Origin: Clostridiales bacterium
GTDB taxonomy: Bacteria > Bacillota > Clostridia > Christensenellales > DUVY01
Direction: 5' to 3'
DNA length: 6,415 nt
Assembly (NCBI GenBank): GCA_031290295.1
Contig: JAITNT010000118.1
Coordinates: forward strand, 1 to 6,415
Part shown: positions 1 to 5,243 of the stretch, piece by piece
Numbering within the stretch: the first letter of the stretch is position 1
Layout of the letters: every line of letters begins with the position of its first letter
Made by a program: the position numbers and the translations under genes
The notes under the pieces: generated by a model
What the model saw: the letters and a program-made list of their open reading frames with translations, nothing else
Told to the model about the DNA's origin: nothing
Database searches by the model: none

Positions 1-150
1 CCTGTCCGCCGCGGTTCGGTCAAACGCGCTTACCGATTGGGGCGTTATACCTTTCTCTTTCAGCGCCGCCCAGACCTCTGCGGGCGTCATTCCTTTGGTG
101 TCGATACCGTGTCCTTTAGCTAGCCCGTAAACGATACTGTTGTCAGCCAT
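1..150 (-). CDS. Partial small protein of unknown function, N-terminal 50 residues
   Basis: Only the first 50 codons are present; the frame is open to the left edge. The ATG (148-150) has a good Shine-Dalgarno GGGAGG (157-162) six bases upstream, next to the stop of the preceding gene, so the start is well supported. The visible sequence begins MADNSIVYGLAKG and continues with a GIDTKGMTPAEVWAAL segment, which looks like a short helical motif. I recall similar Gly-Ile-Asp/Met-Thr-Pro motifs near the N-termini of phage structural proteins of Firmicutes, but I cannot confirm that here. It is the third gene of a tight minus-strand run (680-880, 163-678, this one), with 12 bases between it and its neighbour. 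No function is assigned. Confidence 0.7.
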   Translation of the reverse strand, partial: MADNSIVYGLAKGHGIDTKGMTPAEVWAALKEKGITPQSVSAFDRTAADR

Positions 151-162
151 AATCCGCCTCCC

Positions 163-678
163 TCATCTGCTTCCGCTCGACGCAATTCCGCCGCCGGCTC
201 GTTCGTCGGTAAGCCGCATGCCCAAGCTTTCAAGGGTTTTTTCTGTATTGACGGTTTGAACCTTTTGTATGTGTGTGAATACCGTGCCTGCAACGTTCAG
301 TAACGCTCCGGCAACCGCGCCCCACACGCCCCCGGTCAGCGCGCCCACTGCTATGGATTCCCCCATATCGAACGCTTGACTGGCGAGGCTGTATATATGT
401 TGCTCCCGCTGTTGCAACTCCTCCGCGCCCGTTTGCAACGACGTCATATTGATGTCGTGCGACACGATCTGCTGAATGTACGGCTTGCCGAACCGGTTAT
501 ACGCCATTAGCGCCTTTGCCGCCGCAACGCGGCTTTCAGATATTCCGCCGCCTGCGCTTCCTTGCCCGTCGTTGTCGCCGCCCAACGGTTGACTCTCGCC
601 CGACACGGGCTTTTTCTTTTCTTTGTCCTTTGCCGTTTGGTCTCGGATTACAATTTCAACGTATCTACTGTTTGCCAT
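163..678 (-). CDS. Hypothetical protein with hydrophobic Gly/Ala-rich segment, possibly from a prophage or mobile element
   Basis: A 171-residue protein. The start ATG (676-678) has the strong site GGAGGAG (683-689) and follows the upstream TGA by one base, so translation is probably coupled. Residues 1-50 are charged and low in complexity, with a Lys/Glu run (KDKEKKK) then Gly/Gln/Ser-rich linkers. Residues about 50-105 look helical. About 105-135 is a Gly/Ala-rich hydrophobic stretch (VGALTGGVWGAVAGALLNVAG) that could insert in a membrane or pack as an amphipathic helix. The tail is basic and Gly/Ser-rich, ending SSGSR. The make-up resembles small phage-associated proteins of gut Clostridia, but no diagnostic domain is visible. 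A membrane-associated non-phage protein is equally possible. Confidence 0.75.
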   Translation of the reverse strand: MANSRYVEIVIRDQTAKDKEKKKPVSGESQPLGGDNDGQGSAGGGISESRVAAAKALMAYNRFGKPYIQQIVSHDINMTSLQTGAEELQQREQHIYSLASQAFDMGESIAVGALTGGVWGAVAGALLNVAGTVFTHIQKVQTVNTEKTLESLGMRLTDERAGGGIASSGSR

Positions 679-679
679 G

Positions 680-880
680 TCACTCCTCCGCCGTTAACGC
701 TTCGACAAAAGCTATTTTATGCCCGCCGTTCTGTACGCCCTCAATCGCTAGGCTCGTTTCGCCGAACCGCACTAAATACGTTCTAGCAATAATGTCTGCG
801 ACGTTTATCTCTTCGAATAATTGCCCCGCTTTCGGGATTGAAGCAAGGCGGTTAAAATAATAAGTGCGCGTTCTTTCCAC
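680..880 (-). CDS. Small hypothetical protein, 66 residues
   Basis: It starts with GTG (878-880). An in-frame TGA lies only four codons upstream (890-892), so no longer form exists. The ribosome site is weak (GAGAG, six bases before the GTG). It ends one base before the ATG of the 171-residue gene, and its 3' end carries that gene's Shine-Dalgarno, which is typical of a co-transcribed pair. The sequence is mixed hydrophobic/charged with no transmembrane stretch and no Cys. It could form a small beta-rich fold (IARTYLVRFGETSLAIEGV). I do not recognise the family. The tight linkage to the next two genes is the best evidence that it is real. Confidence 0.65.
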   Translation of the reverse strand: MERTRTYYFNRLASIPKAGQLFEEINVADIIARTYLVRFGETSLAIEGVQNGGHKIAFVEALTAEE

Positions 881-928
881 TATAAACTCTCAATCGTCTT
901 TCGCAAACAACCATTGTACTTGTCGGAA

Positions 929-954
929 CGCGAATCATCACGCCGTGATTCACG
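929..954 (-). other. Inverted repeat / hairpin upstream of the small-gene run
   Basis: Arms CGCGAATCA (929-937) and TGATTCACG (946-954) flank an 8-base loop. In minus-strand RNA all nine positions pair, one as G-U; in plus-strand RNA one pair is lost. An alternative reading of the same bases is the perfect 13-base palindrome ATCACG-C-CGTGAT (937-949). It lies 49 bases upstream of the GTG at 880. It could be an operator or an RNA hairpin in the 881-984 gap. A weak -10 (TACAAT on the minus strand, 913-918) is close by, but no convincing -35 accompanies it. Confidence 0.4.
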
Positions 955-955
955 T

Positions 956-992
956 TTGGTCGGCTTATAAGCCTTGGTCGGCTCTTAAAGCC
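956..992. repeat. Two tandem 18/19-base repeats, each with an internal palindrome
   Basis: Copy 1 (956-973) is TTGGTCGGCTTATAAGCC. Copy 2 (974-992) is TTGGTCGGCTCTTAAAGCC, directly adjoining. Copy 1 contains a perfect 12-base palindrome GGCTTATAAGCC (962-973); copy 2 contains GGCT-N5-AGCC. The stop codon of the 985-1659 gene lies inside copy 2. A decayed third copy may begin at 993 (TTGTCAGCTT). There is no T-run, so these are not obvious intrinsic terminators. Confidence 0.6.
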
Positions 993-1659
993 TTGTCAGC
1001 TTCCTTACCGCGCTTACGGGGGCGGCTTTTTGTTCGGGAGTCATTACGGAGGCGTCTTTCTTTTGGTAATCGAAGCGGTCTATAAAGGCGGCGAGGTCGG
1101 CGTCGGATTGCGAGAGCGAACGCGTTATCACCAGATAAAGCGTCTTGCGGTAATCGTCCGCGCGCGAGCCCGCGTGCGCGGAGTGCGCCAACAGCCGCGA
1201 GTAATCGTTTACGCACAGGCAAGCGGCGTCGCGGGCAAGCTCGGGGAAGGTCTTTTCGTTCTTGAACATCAGGGCGATTGTTTGATAATACCGCGCCATA
1301 ATCTGTTCCGTTTCGGCGCAGATAATGCACGAGGTTGCCTCGTCTTGTAATCTCGAAGCCTCTTTTTGCGCCCGTTTAGCGCCTTCGATCAATTTCAGGC
1401 TTTCGCGAATGTGACGGTTGCGGGTTTGCAGCTGTAACGCGAAGCCGCATATGTTGCCGCCCGCGAGCATTTTTTGAGAGTGCGAGCCGCAGAAGCCCTG
1501 ACGGTTGACGCGCACGCGCGCGTCGGGTTCCATAACGGATTCGTTGAGGTATTGACCGAGCAGGCGCTCCTCGGTTGCGCGCCTAAGCTCGCATATCGGA
1601 CAAACGTCCGTAAGCTTAAAGGCATCCCAAATCGGCGCGGTATGAATTTTATAAGTCAT
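985..1659 (-). CDS. DUF6062-like paired-cysteine protein
   Basis: A 224-residue soluble protein. The start ATG (1657-1659) has GGAG about ten bases upstream. It appears to be two related halves: CPIC (C20, C23) followed by GFCGSH (C57, H60), then CIIC (C111, C114) followed by CLCVND (C147, C149, D152). A charged helical linker (about 80-108, Arg/Lys/Glu-rich) separates them. This layout, with the N-terminal CPxC and a downstream GFCxxH, matches my recollection of the DUF6062 family of anaerobic Firmicutes. The CxxC pairs suggest zinc or another metal, but this is inference. In the second half Asp takes the place that His holds in the first half. The C-terminal tail (about 200-224) is Lys/Ala/Pro-rich. 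It seems to be a single gene; its neighbours give no hint of its role. Confidence 0.85.
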   Translation of the reverse strand: MTYKIHTAPIWDAFKLTDVCPICELRRATEERLLGQYLNESVMEPDARVRVNRQGFCGSHSQKMLAGGNICGFALQLQTRNRHIRESLKLIEGAKRAQKEASRLQDEATSCIICAETEQIMARYYQTIALMFKNEKTFPELARDAACLCVNDYSRLLAHSAHAGSRADDYRKTLYLVITRSLSQSDADLAAFIDRFDYQKKDASVMTPEQKAAPVSAVRKLTRL

Positions 1660-1990
1660 TTTACAATTTCTCCGTTCGTGAAGAATAAATTCGGGTTTAA
1701 TCGGGTATAAAGACGGCGTACCGGTTCATAGGATAGTGTGAAAGTCCATACATCGCCGAATATTGCAGAAAGCGTCGCGCTCCTAGGGTCATGTATTTCC
1801 GTATACACTCCCCTTCGGAAGCACTCGCTTTCTTTGTCTGCGGCGCGTCTGAACATTCACACGCTGTTTGTGCCGCCGAAATACGGCGGTATGGAGGTTA
1901 CGATTGCTATCGATAGACTTGTAACTAACAGTCTATATAGGTTAGCCGACGAATCTAGTATATTCTATCACATCGGGAGGGGGAAAACAA
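1660..1990. other. Gene-free stretch with several short inverted repeats
   Basis: No convincing gene in 331 bases. It separates the minus-strand DUF6062-like gene from the plus-strand small membrane protein gene, so it should hold divergent promoters, but no strong -35/-10 pair is visible on either strand. Structures seen: a perfect 6-base stem CCGCCG/CGGCGG with a 5-base AAATA loop (1873-1889); ATAGACT/AGTCTAT with a 10-base loop (1913-1936); TGTAT/ATACA around 1793-1808; and short palindromes CCTAGG and CTATCGATAG. Two short open frames cross it but lack ribosome sites and are rejected. Confidence 0.5.
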
Positions 1991-2185
1991 GTGAAGTCCG
2001 ACGAATATGATTATTACGGCAAGTTCAGCTACGAAAAGCGTTTGCTTGCGGTTGACAAAAAGCCGGAGTCCGAGAGGCGCGGCGCGCCCGAAAAGCGCGG
2101 CGCAGGGTCCTGGGCGGCGTTCCTTGTTTTTTTGTTGTGCTTCGGGGCGGCGGCGGTGTTGGCGATGCTTAGAGCTTCGCAGTAA
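1991..2185 (+). CDS. Small single-pass membrane protein, 64 residues
   Basis: It starts at GTG 1991 behind a very strong purine-rich site GGGAGGGGG (1975-1983), which is the main evidence that it is real. The N-terminal 40 residues are very hydrophilic and charged (MKSDEYDYYGKFSYEKR, then Lys/Glu/Arg/Gly-rich). One transmembrane helix follows at about 43-60 (WAAFLVFLLCFGAAAVLAML), leaving only a few residues after it. There is no signal peptidase site, so it is probably tail-anchored with the charged part in the cytoplasm. It converges on the ABC permease gene, with 17 bases between the two stops and no terminator visible. The family is unknown. Confidence 0.75.
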   Translation: MKSDEYDYYGKFSYEKRLLAVDKKPESERRGAPEKRGAGSWAAFLVFLLCFGAAAVLAMLRASQ

Positions 2186-2202
2186 TTCTATTTGCGCGGG
2201 CG

Positions 2203-3003
2203 CTAAATATTCAGATCCTTTTTGTTAAAAACGGCTATCGCACCGACAAATAACCCTATCGCCGCCGCCAGCAGTATGAATATACCCGCGATTGCGAAGC
2301 CGCTTCCCGCTATCAGCTTGCCCGGATTAAACAGAGAAAAAAACGTAACGTACCTTATCCATTCCGCCTTGCCGCCGGTGTTAGCGAGCATTCGGAGAAT
2401 AAACATAAGCGCGGGAACGCCCGCGCCCGCGCCGAACGCGTACTTGCCGTCTGCAAAGAGGCATGATGCGAAGAAGCACAGCGCGCCGATAAACAGCTGC
2501 AGGCACAGCAGCCCGAGGTTGAGAAGTAAAAGCTTGCCGACCTCAAGCTCGCCGGGGAAGCTGCCGATTGCCACTGCAAGCTCGAGAACCGTGGTGTAAA
2601 CGGCTATCATGACAATGCCCGAGAGCAGTACGGCAAGCTGCGTAACGGCAACCGCGCGGCGTTTGACGGGCGCGGCGAGCAGGCACACCATAGAACCCTT
2701 ATCGACGTATTTTGCGATAACCTTGTTGCCGCAGAGTACGGCAAACACCATCGGCATTATAAGCAAAAGAAAGCCGTACAGATAAGAAGCCATAAAGCCG
2801 ACGAGCGACGTCGCGCCCGCGCTCATACCCACCGCCGCCATTAATTCGGGAAGCATTTCGACGTAGCCGTCGAGCAAAGCCATAGCCTCGGGGTCGTACA
2901 TTGTGATAATCACCGACACATAGAGCGTCAAAACCGCGCCGATTATGACCAGAGTTTTGACAAGCCCCTTTAGTTCTTTTTTATAAAGCGTCAAATTAAA
3001 CAT
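2203..3003 (-). CDS. ABC-2 type transporter permease
   Basis: A 266-residue polytopic membrane protein, the export channel partner of the ATPase encoded just upstream. The start ATG (3001-3003) lies inside the end of the ATPase gene (8-base overlap), with GGAGG eight bases before it. Six membrane spans are apparent, at about 15-36, 70-92, 118-145, 157-183, 188-208 and 236-258. A DKGSMVCLLAAPVKRR segment (101-116) between spans 2 and 3 is typical of ABC-2 permeases, which carry a Gly-x-x-x-x-LL-x-x-Pro-x-x-Arg loop. The C-terminus (FNKKDLNI) is the usual short cytoplasmic tail with a 'F-x-K/R-D' ending. A single 266-residue permease implies a homodimer in the complex. The substrate cannot be read from the sequence; drug, peptide or lipid export are all possible. 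Confidence 0.9.
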   Translation of the reverse strand: MFNLTLYKKELKGLVKTLVIIGAVLTLYVSVIITMYDPEAMALLDGYVEMLPELMAAVGMSAGATSLVGFMASYLYGFLLLIMPMVFAVLCGNKVIAKYVDKGSMVCLLAAPVKRRAVAVTQLAVLLSGIVMIAVYTTVLELAVAIGSFPGELEVGKLLLLNLGLLCLQLFIGALCFFASCLFADGKYAFGAGAGVPALMFILRMLANTGGKAEWIRYVTFFSLFNPGKLIAGSGFAIAGIFILLAAAIGLFVGAIAVFNKKDLNI

Positions 3004-3886
3004 TGCCGTTACCTCCGTAGTACTTCATAAAGATTTCTTCCAGCGAAAGCGCGGGCGCGGACAAATTGACGACGGGGTATTTATTCAGCGCCGCTATAAA
3101 CGCCGTTATATCGTTTTGAACGGTTGCGGTAACGGCGTTCCCCGCGTACCCGACGCACGAAAACGGCTCTTTAAGAAACGCCGCCGCCGCCGTTTCGCTT
3201 TCAAAGGTGACGGCGTACTTTTTGAGCTGCGCGGCCTTTAACGCGCTTACGGAATCTATCGCGGCTAAGCGTCCGTTCCTGATTATTCCCACGCGGTGAC
3301 AGGTGCGCTCAACCTCCTCGAACATATGCGAGGACATAAGTACCGTTTTGCCCCTTGACCGCTCCCCGTCGATAAGCTCGATGAATCGGTTCTGCATAAG
3401 CGGATCAAGCCCGCTCGTCGGCTCGTCTAATATAAGCACCTCGGGGTCGTGCATAAACGCCGCGACTATGCCTACCTTTTGTTTCATTCCCTTGCTCATC
3501 TTTTTCAGCTTACCTCGTGGGTCAAGCTCGAAACGTTCGATAAGCTCCTTTTTGCGCGCGCCGTCCTTTAGCCCGCGGTATTTCGCCGCAAAGCTTAAAT
3601 ATTCCGTACCCGTCATATCGTCGAATATCGCTATTTCGCCGGGTATGTAACCGAGGCTAGCCTGAACCTTGTCGGCGGCCTTGAAGCAGTCCCGCCCTCC
3701 GATTTTACAGCTTCCCGTTTTAGGCTGTAAAAAGCCCATCAGGTGACGGATAGTCGTAGTTTTGCCCGCTCCGTTAGGACCGAGAAAACCGAAAACCTCT
3801 CCTTGCTCCACGGCAAAGGAAACGTCGAACACGCCCTTGCCGTTACCGTAATCGCGGGTAAGTCCGCTTATTTCAATTACGCTCAC
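2996..3886 (-). CDS. ABC transporter ATP-binding protein
   Basis: A 296-residue cytoplasmic ATPase that powers the permease at 2203-3003. Motifs in order: Walker A GPNGAGKT (36-43); the Q-loop region as GYIPGE (79-84), with Gly-Glu where Gln is usual; signature SKGMKQK (131-137); Walker B LILDE (151-155) with the catalytic Glu 155; D-loop SGLD; and the switch His in SSHMFEE (H187). Residues about 215-296 form the extra C-terminal domain seen in the BcrA/CcmA-like export ATPases. The start is GTG (3884-3886), sharing GTGA with the regulator's stop. A full Shine-Dalgarno AAGGAGGAG (3892-3900) inside the end of the regulator gene fixes the start. The length is normal for the family. Confidence 0.95.
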   Translation of the reverse strand: MSVIEISGLTRDYGNGKGVFDVSFAVEQGEVFGFLGPNGAGKTTTIRHLMGFLQPKTGSCKIGGRDCFKAADKVQASLGYIPGEIAIFDDMTGTEYLSFAAKYRGLKDGARKKELIERFELDPRGKLKKMSKGMKQKVGIVAAFMHDPEVLILDEPTSGLDPLMQNRFIELIDGERSRGKTVLMSSHMFEEVERTCHRVGIIRNGRLAAIDSVSALKAAQLKKYAVTFESETAAAAFLKEPFSCVGYAGNAVTATVQNDITAFIAALNKYPVVNLSAPALSLEEIFMKYYGGNGNV

Positions 3887-4482
3887 AGATACTCCTCCTT
3901 ATAAAGCGCGGTTTTGACGATGCCCATATAACGGTTAATTTCGGTTAAAACCGTTTCTCTTTCCTTATCCGCGTCGGCGCGGAGATAACCCTCCGAAACC
4001 CATGAAACGAGGGATAAGGCGGTGTCGATATCTATGCCGTCCTTAAAACGCGACCTGTCGACCTTTTGAAACAGCAAGTCCGCCGCCGCCTTGTATTGCG
4101 CGGCGTTTGCGCGCTTTTGCAGCTCCGCGGCTTCGGGTTCGCGCGAACGGATAAGCGAGAACATAAAATCGTCCATACCGGGAAAAGCCCTCATCGTTTC
4201 CATTTTGATGTCCGTCGCGATAGCGATACTCTCGAAGAAATCCTCCGTCCCCGCCCGCATTCGCTCCGTGATTTCACGTATCGCAAACTCGAAGAGGCAG
4301 GTATACATTCCTCGCTTACTCTCGAAGTAGTGAAAGAGTAACGGCTTGGATACGCCGGCTCTTTCCGCAATCTCGCTCACGGCGGTTTTTTTGTAGCCGT
4401 CCTTAGCAAAGCAAGCAAAGCCCGCGCAAAGCACCGCTCTCCGTTTCTCGTCCGGCAGTCGTGAAAAATTATCGGTATTCAT
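3883..4482 (-). CDS. TetR/AcrR-family transcriptional regulator
   Basis: A 199-residue repressor-type protein, first gene of the ABC operon. The N-terminal helix-turn-helix spans about 14-58, with the typical VSEIAERAGVSKPLLFHYFESKRGMY sequence (35-60; given in part: VSEIAERAGVSK then HYFESKRG). Residues 60-199 are helical and variable, the usual ligand-binding and dimer domain. The start ATG (4480-4482) has AAGGAG (4488-4493) six bases upstream. The stop overlaps the ATPase GTG by four bases. Two matching palindromes just upstream (4501-4517 and 4544-4560) are its likely operators, so it should repress itself and the transporter until an inducer, perhaps the exported compound, binds. The inducer is unknown. 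Confidence 0.93.
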   Translation of the reverse strand: MNTDNFSRLPDEKRRAVLCAGFACFAKDGYKKTAVSEIAERAGVSKPLLFHYFESKRGMYTCLFEFAIREITERMRAGTEDFFESIAIATDIKMETMRAFPGMDDFMFSLIRSREPEAAELQKRANAAQYKAAADLLFQKVDRSRFKDGIDIDTALSLVSWVSEGYLRADADKERETVLTEINRYMGIVKTALYKEEYL

Positions 4483-4500
4483 AGTGACTCCTTAGCGCTA

Positions 4501-4517
4501 TTGACCGAATCGGTCAA
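4501..4517. promoter_or_regulatory. Proximal TetR-type operator
   Basis: TTGACCGAATCGGTCAA: arms of seven around AAT. The symmetry extends outward with CGCTA/TAGCG to give a perfect 27-base palindrome with a single central base (4496-4522). It lies between the expected transcription start (about 4524) and the Shine-Dalgarno (4488-4493), so a bound protein would block RNA polymerase. In RNA it could also form a 13-bp hairpin just before the ribosome site. Confidence 0.85.
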
Positions 4518-4530
4518 TAGCGTTGATAAT

Positions 4531-4560
4531 ATAATACAGCATATTGACCGCTTCGGTCAA
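4531..4560 (-). promoter_or_regulatory. Promoter of the tetR-ABC operon
   Basis: Read on the minus strand: -35 TTGACC (4555-4560), an 18-base spacer, and -10 TATTAT (4531-4536). The start is expected near 4524. The -35 is part of the distal operator and the proximal operator covers the start region, so the promoter is well placed for repression by the regulator. Confidence 0.75.
4544..4560. promoter_or_regulatory. Distal TetR-type operator
   Basis: TTGACCGCTTCGGTCAA has the same 7-base arms as the proximal site, differing only in the three central bases. The centres of the two sites (4509 and 4552) are 43 bases apart, close to four helical turns, which would place two dimers on one face of the DNA. 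Its outer arm supplies the -35 hexamer of the operon promoter. Confidence 0.85.
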
Positions 4561-4675
4561 CGGATTTAAGGCGGTTTTTTGAAGAATTTATAATTAACAA
4601 TCGGGGAGCGCTTGCCGTCCGCGGATAATTGGTAAAATTTGGCAAAAAATATTTTACGATTTCTGTCAAAACCGC
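4561..4675. other. Upstream part of the intergenic region between the two operons
   Basis: No gene seen. It holds one AT-rich inverted repeat, GTAAAAT (4632-4638) and ATTTTAC (4651-4657), with a 12-base loop, just upstream of P1. Function is unknown; it could be a regulator site or simply AT-rich DNA. Confidence 0.35.
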
Positions 4676-4705
4676 TTGCAAACGTATGTTCGAGTATGGT
4701 ATAAT
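4676..4705 (+). promoter_or_regulatory. Distal promoter P1 of the hydrogenase gene cluster
   Basis: -35 TTGCAA (4676-4681), an 18-base spacer and a perfect -10 TATAAT (4700-4705), with an extended TGG directly before the -10. The expected start is near 4712, giving a leader of about 185 bases before the first cluster gene at 4898. Confidence 0.65.
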
Positions 4706-4740
4706 GCAGGTACGGTGGTTGGCAAGCTAATGTTTCTTTA

Positions 4741-4781
4741 GGGAGGGGGTGAACGCATTAAAATATGTTTGTCTTGTATAA
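4741..4781 (+). other. Orphan Shine-Dalgarno with possible leader peptide
   Basis: GGGAGGGGG (4741-4749) is a very strong ribosome site in the P1 transcript, but no normal gene starts behind it. The overlapping GTG (4749) would encode only ten residues, MNALKYVCLV, ending at TAA 4779-4781, with spacing that is too short. The ATG at 4765 is about 18 bases away and its 65-residue frame runs into the next gene out of frame. It may be a short leader peptide, a remnant, or the start of a lost gene. Confidence 0.3.
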
Positions 4782-4806
4782 ACCTGTTATAAGACCGATT
4801 ATTTAT

Positions 4807-4835
4807 TTGATATTTTATGTTAAATTGTGTATAAT
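4807..4835 (+). promoter_or_regulatory. Proximal promoter P2 of the hydrogenase gene cluster
   Basis: -35 TTGATA (4807-4812), an ideal 17-base spacer (4813-4829) and a perfect -10 TATAAT (4830-4835), in AT-rich DNA. The expected start is near 4842, about 56 bases before the first gene. Confidence 0.75.
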
Positions 4836-4840
4836 CAAAA

Positions 4841-4887
4841 CAATCGAACAATTTTTCGATGAATTGTTATCAAACTATCGACGATTG
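4841..4887 (+). promoter_or_regulatory. Foldable 5' leader just before the first cluster gene
   Basis: AACAATT (4847-4853) pairs with AATTGTT (4862-4868) around an 8-base loop. Directly outside, CAATCG (4841-4846) pairs with CGATTG (4882-4887), whose last base is the first base of the Shine-Dalgarno GAGG (4887-4890). An alternative hairpin, ATCGAA/TTCGAT, uses the same bases. No known riboswitch class is recognised. Confidence 0.35.
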
Positions 4888-4897
4888 AGGTGTACAA

Positions 4898-5242
4898 ATG
4901 ACTATTCAACAGGTTGCCGAAATACTGGACGCAAGGGTTCTGTGTTGCGAGGACAAGCTTGATACCGAGGTAAAAACGGGCTTCGGCGCGGACATGATGA
5001 GCGACGTACTCGCTTATGTCAACGGGCAGGGCTTGATGCTGCTTACGGGGCTTATTAATCCGCAGGTCGTGCGCACCTCTGAAATGATGGATATTACATG
5101 CATAGTTTTTGTGCGCGGCAAGATTCCCGAGATTCCCGTTATCGAGCTTGCGAGCGCGCGCGGTATCGTTCTGTTGACCACCCAACACAGAATGTTCGGC
5201 GCTTGCGGTAAGCTGTATTCCGCGGGAATAACGGCGGGCTGA
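4898..5242 (+). CDS. Stand-alone DRTGG-type domain protein
   Basis: A 114-residue soluble protein. The ATG at 4898 has GAGG (4887-4890) seven bases upstream. The pattern GADMMSDVLAYV (30-41), LLTGLINPQVVRTSEMMDI (48-66; core NPQVVRTSEM) and IVFVRGKIPEIPVIELA (69-85) matches the DRTGG domain found in phosphotransacetylases and near HPr kinase. Here it is the whole protein, and the literal DRTGG string is not present. Two adjacent Cys (C16, C17) are near the N-terminus. Stand-alone DRTGG proteins are, as I recall, common partners of ATPase and hydrogenase-like genes in Clostridia. The role is unknown; nucleotide or small-ligand sensing is a guess. It is first in a three-gene run, one base before the ATPase gene. 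Confidence 0.9.
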   Translation: MTIQQVAEILDARVLCCEDKLDTEVKTGFGADMMSDVLAYVNGQGLMLLTGLINPQVVRTSEMMDITCIVFVRGKIPEIPVIELASARGIVLLTTQHRMFGACGKLYSAGITAG

Positions 5243-5243
5243 T

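Noticed and set aside
1730..1760. GTGTGAAAGTCC, resembling group II intron or RNase P RNA fragments
   Set aside because: No domain V, no intron-encoded protein and no other conserved RNase P elements nearby.
1656..1856. 66-residue minus-strand frame ending in ATGA overlap with the DUF6062-like gene
   Set aside because: No ribosome site before its ATG and no recognisable protein features; the overlap is probably chance.
1738..2010. 90-residue plus-strand frame
   Set aside because: No ribosome site, and it overlaps the well-supported GTG start and Shine-Dalgarno of the 1991 gene in another frame.
2186..2202. Possible bidirectional terminator between the convergent genes
   Set aside because: The 17-base gap has only a weak GC-rich repeat and no T-run on either strand.
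4765..4962. 65-residue plus-strand frame
   Set aside because: Its ATG is about 18 bases from the strong ribosome site, and it spans promoter P2 and the start of the DRTGG gene out of frame.
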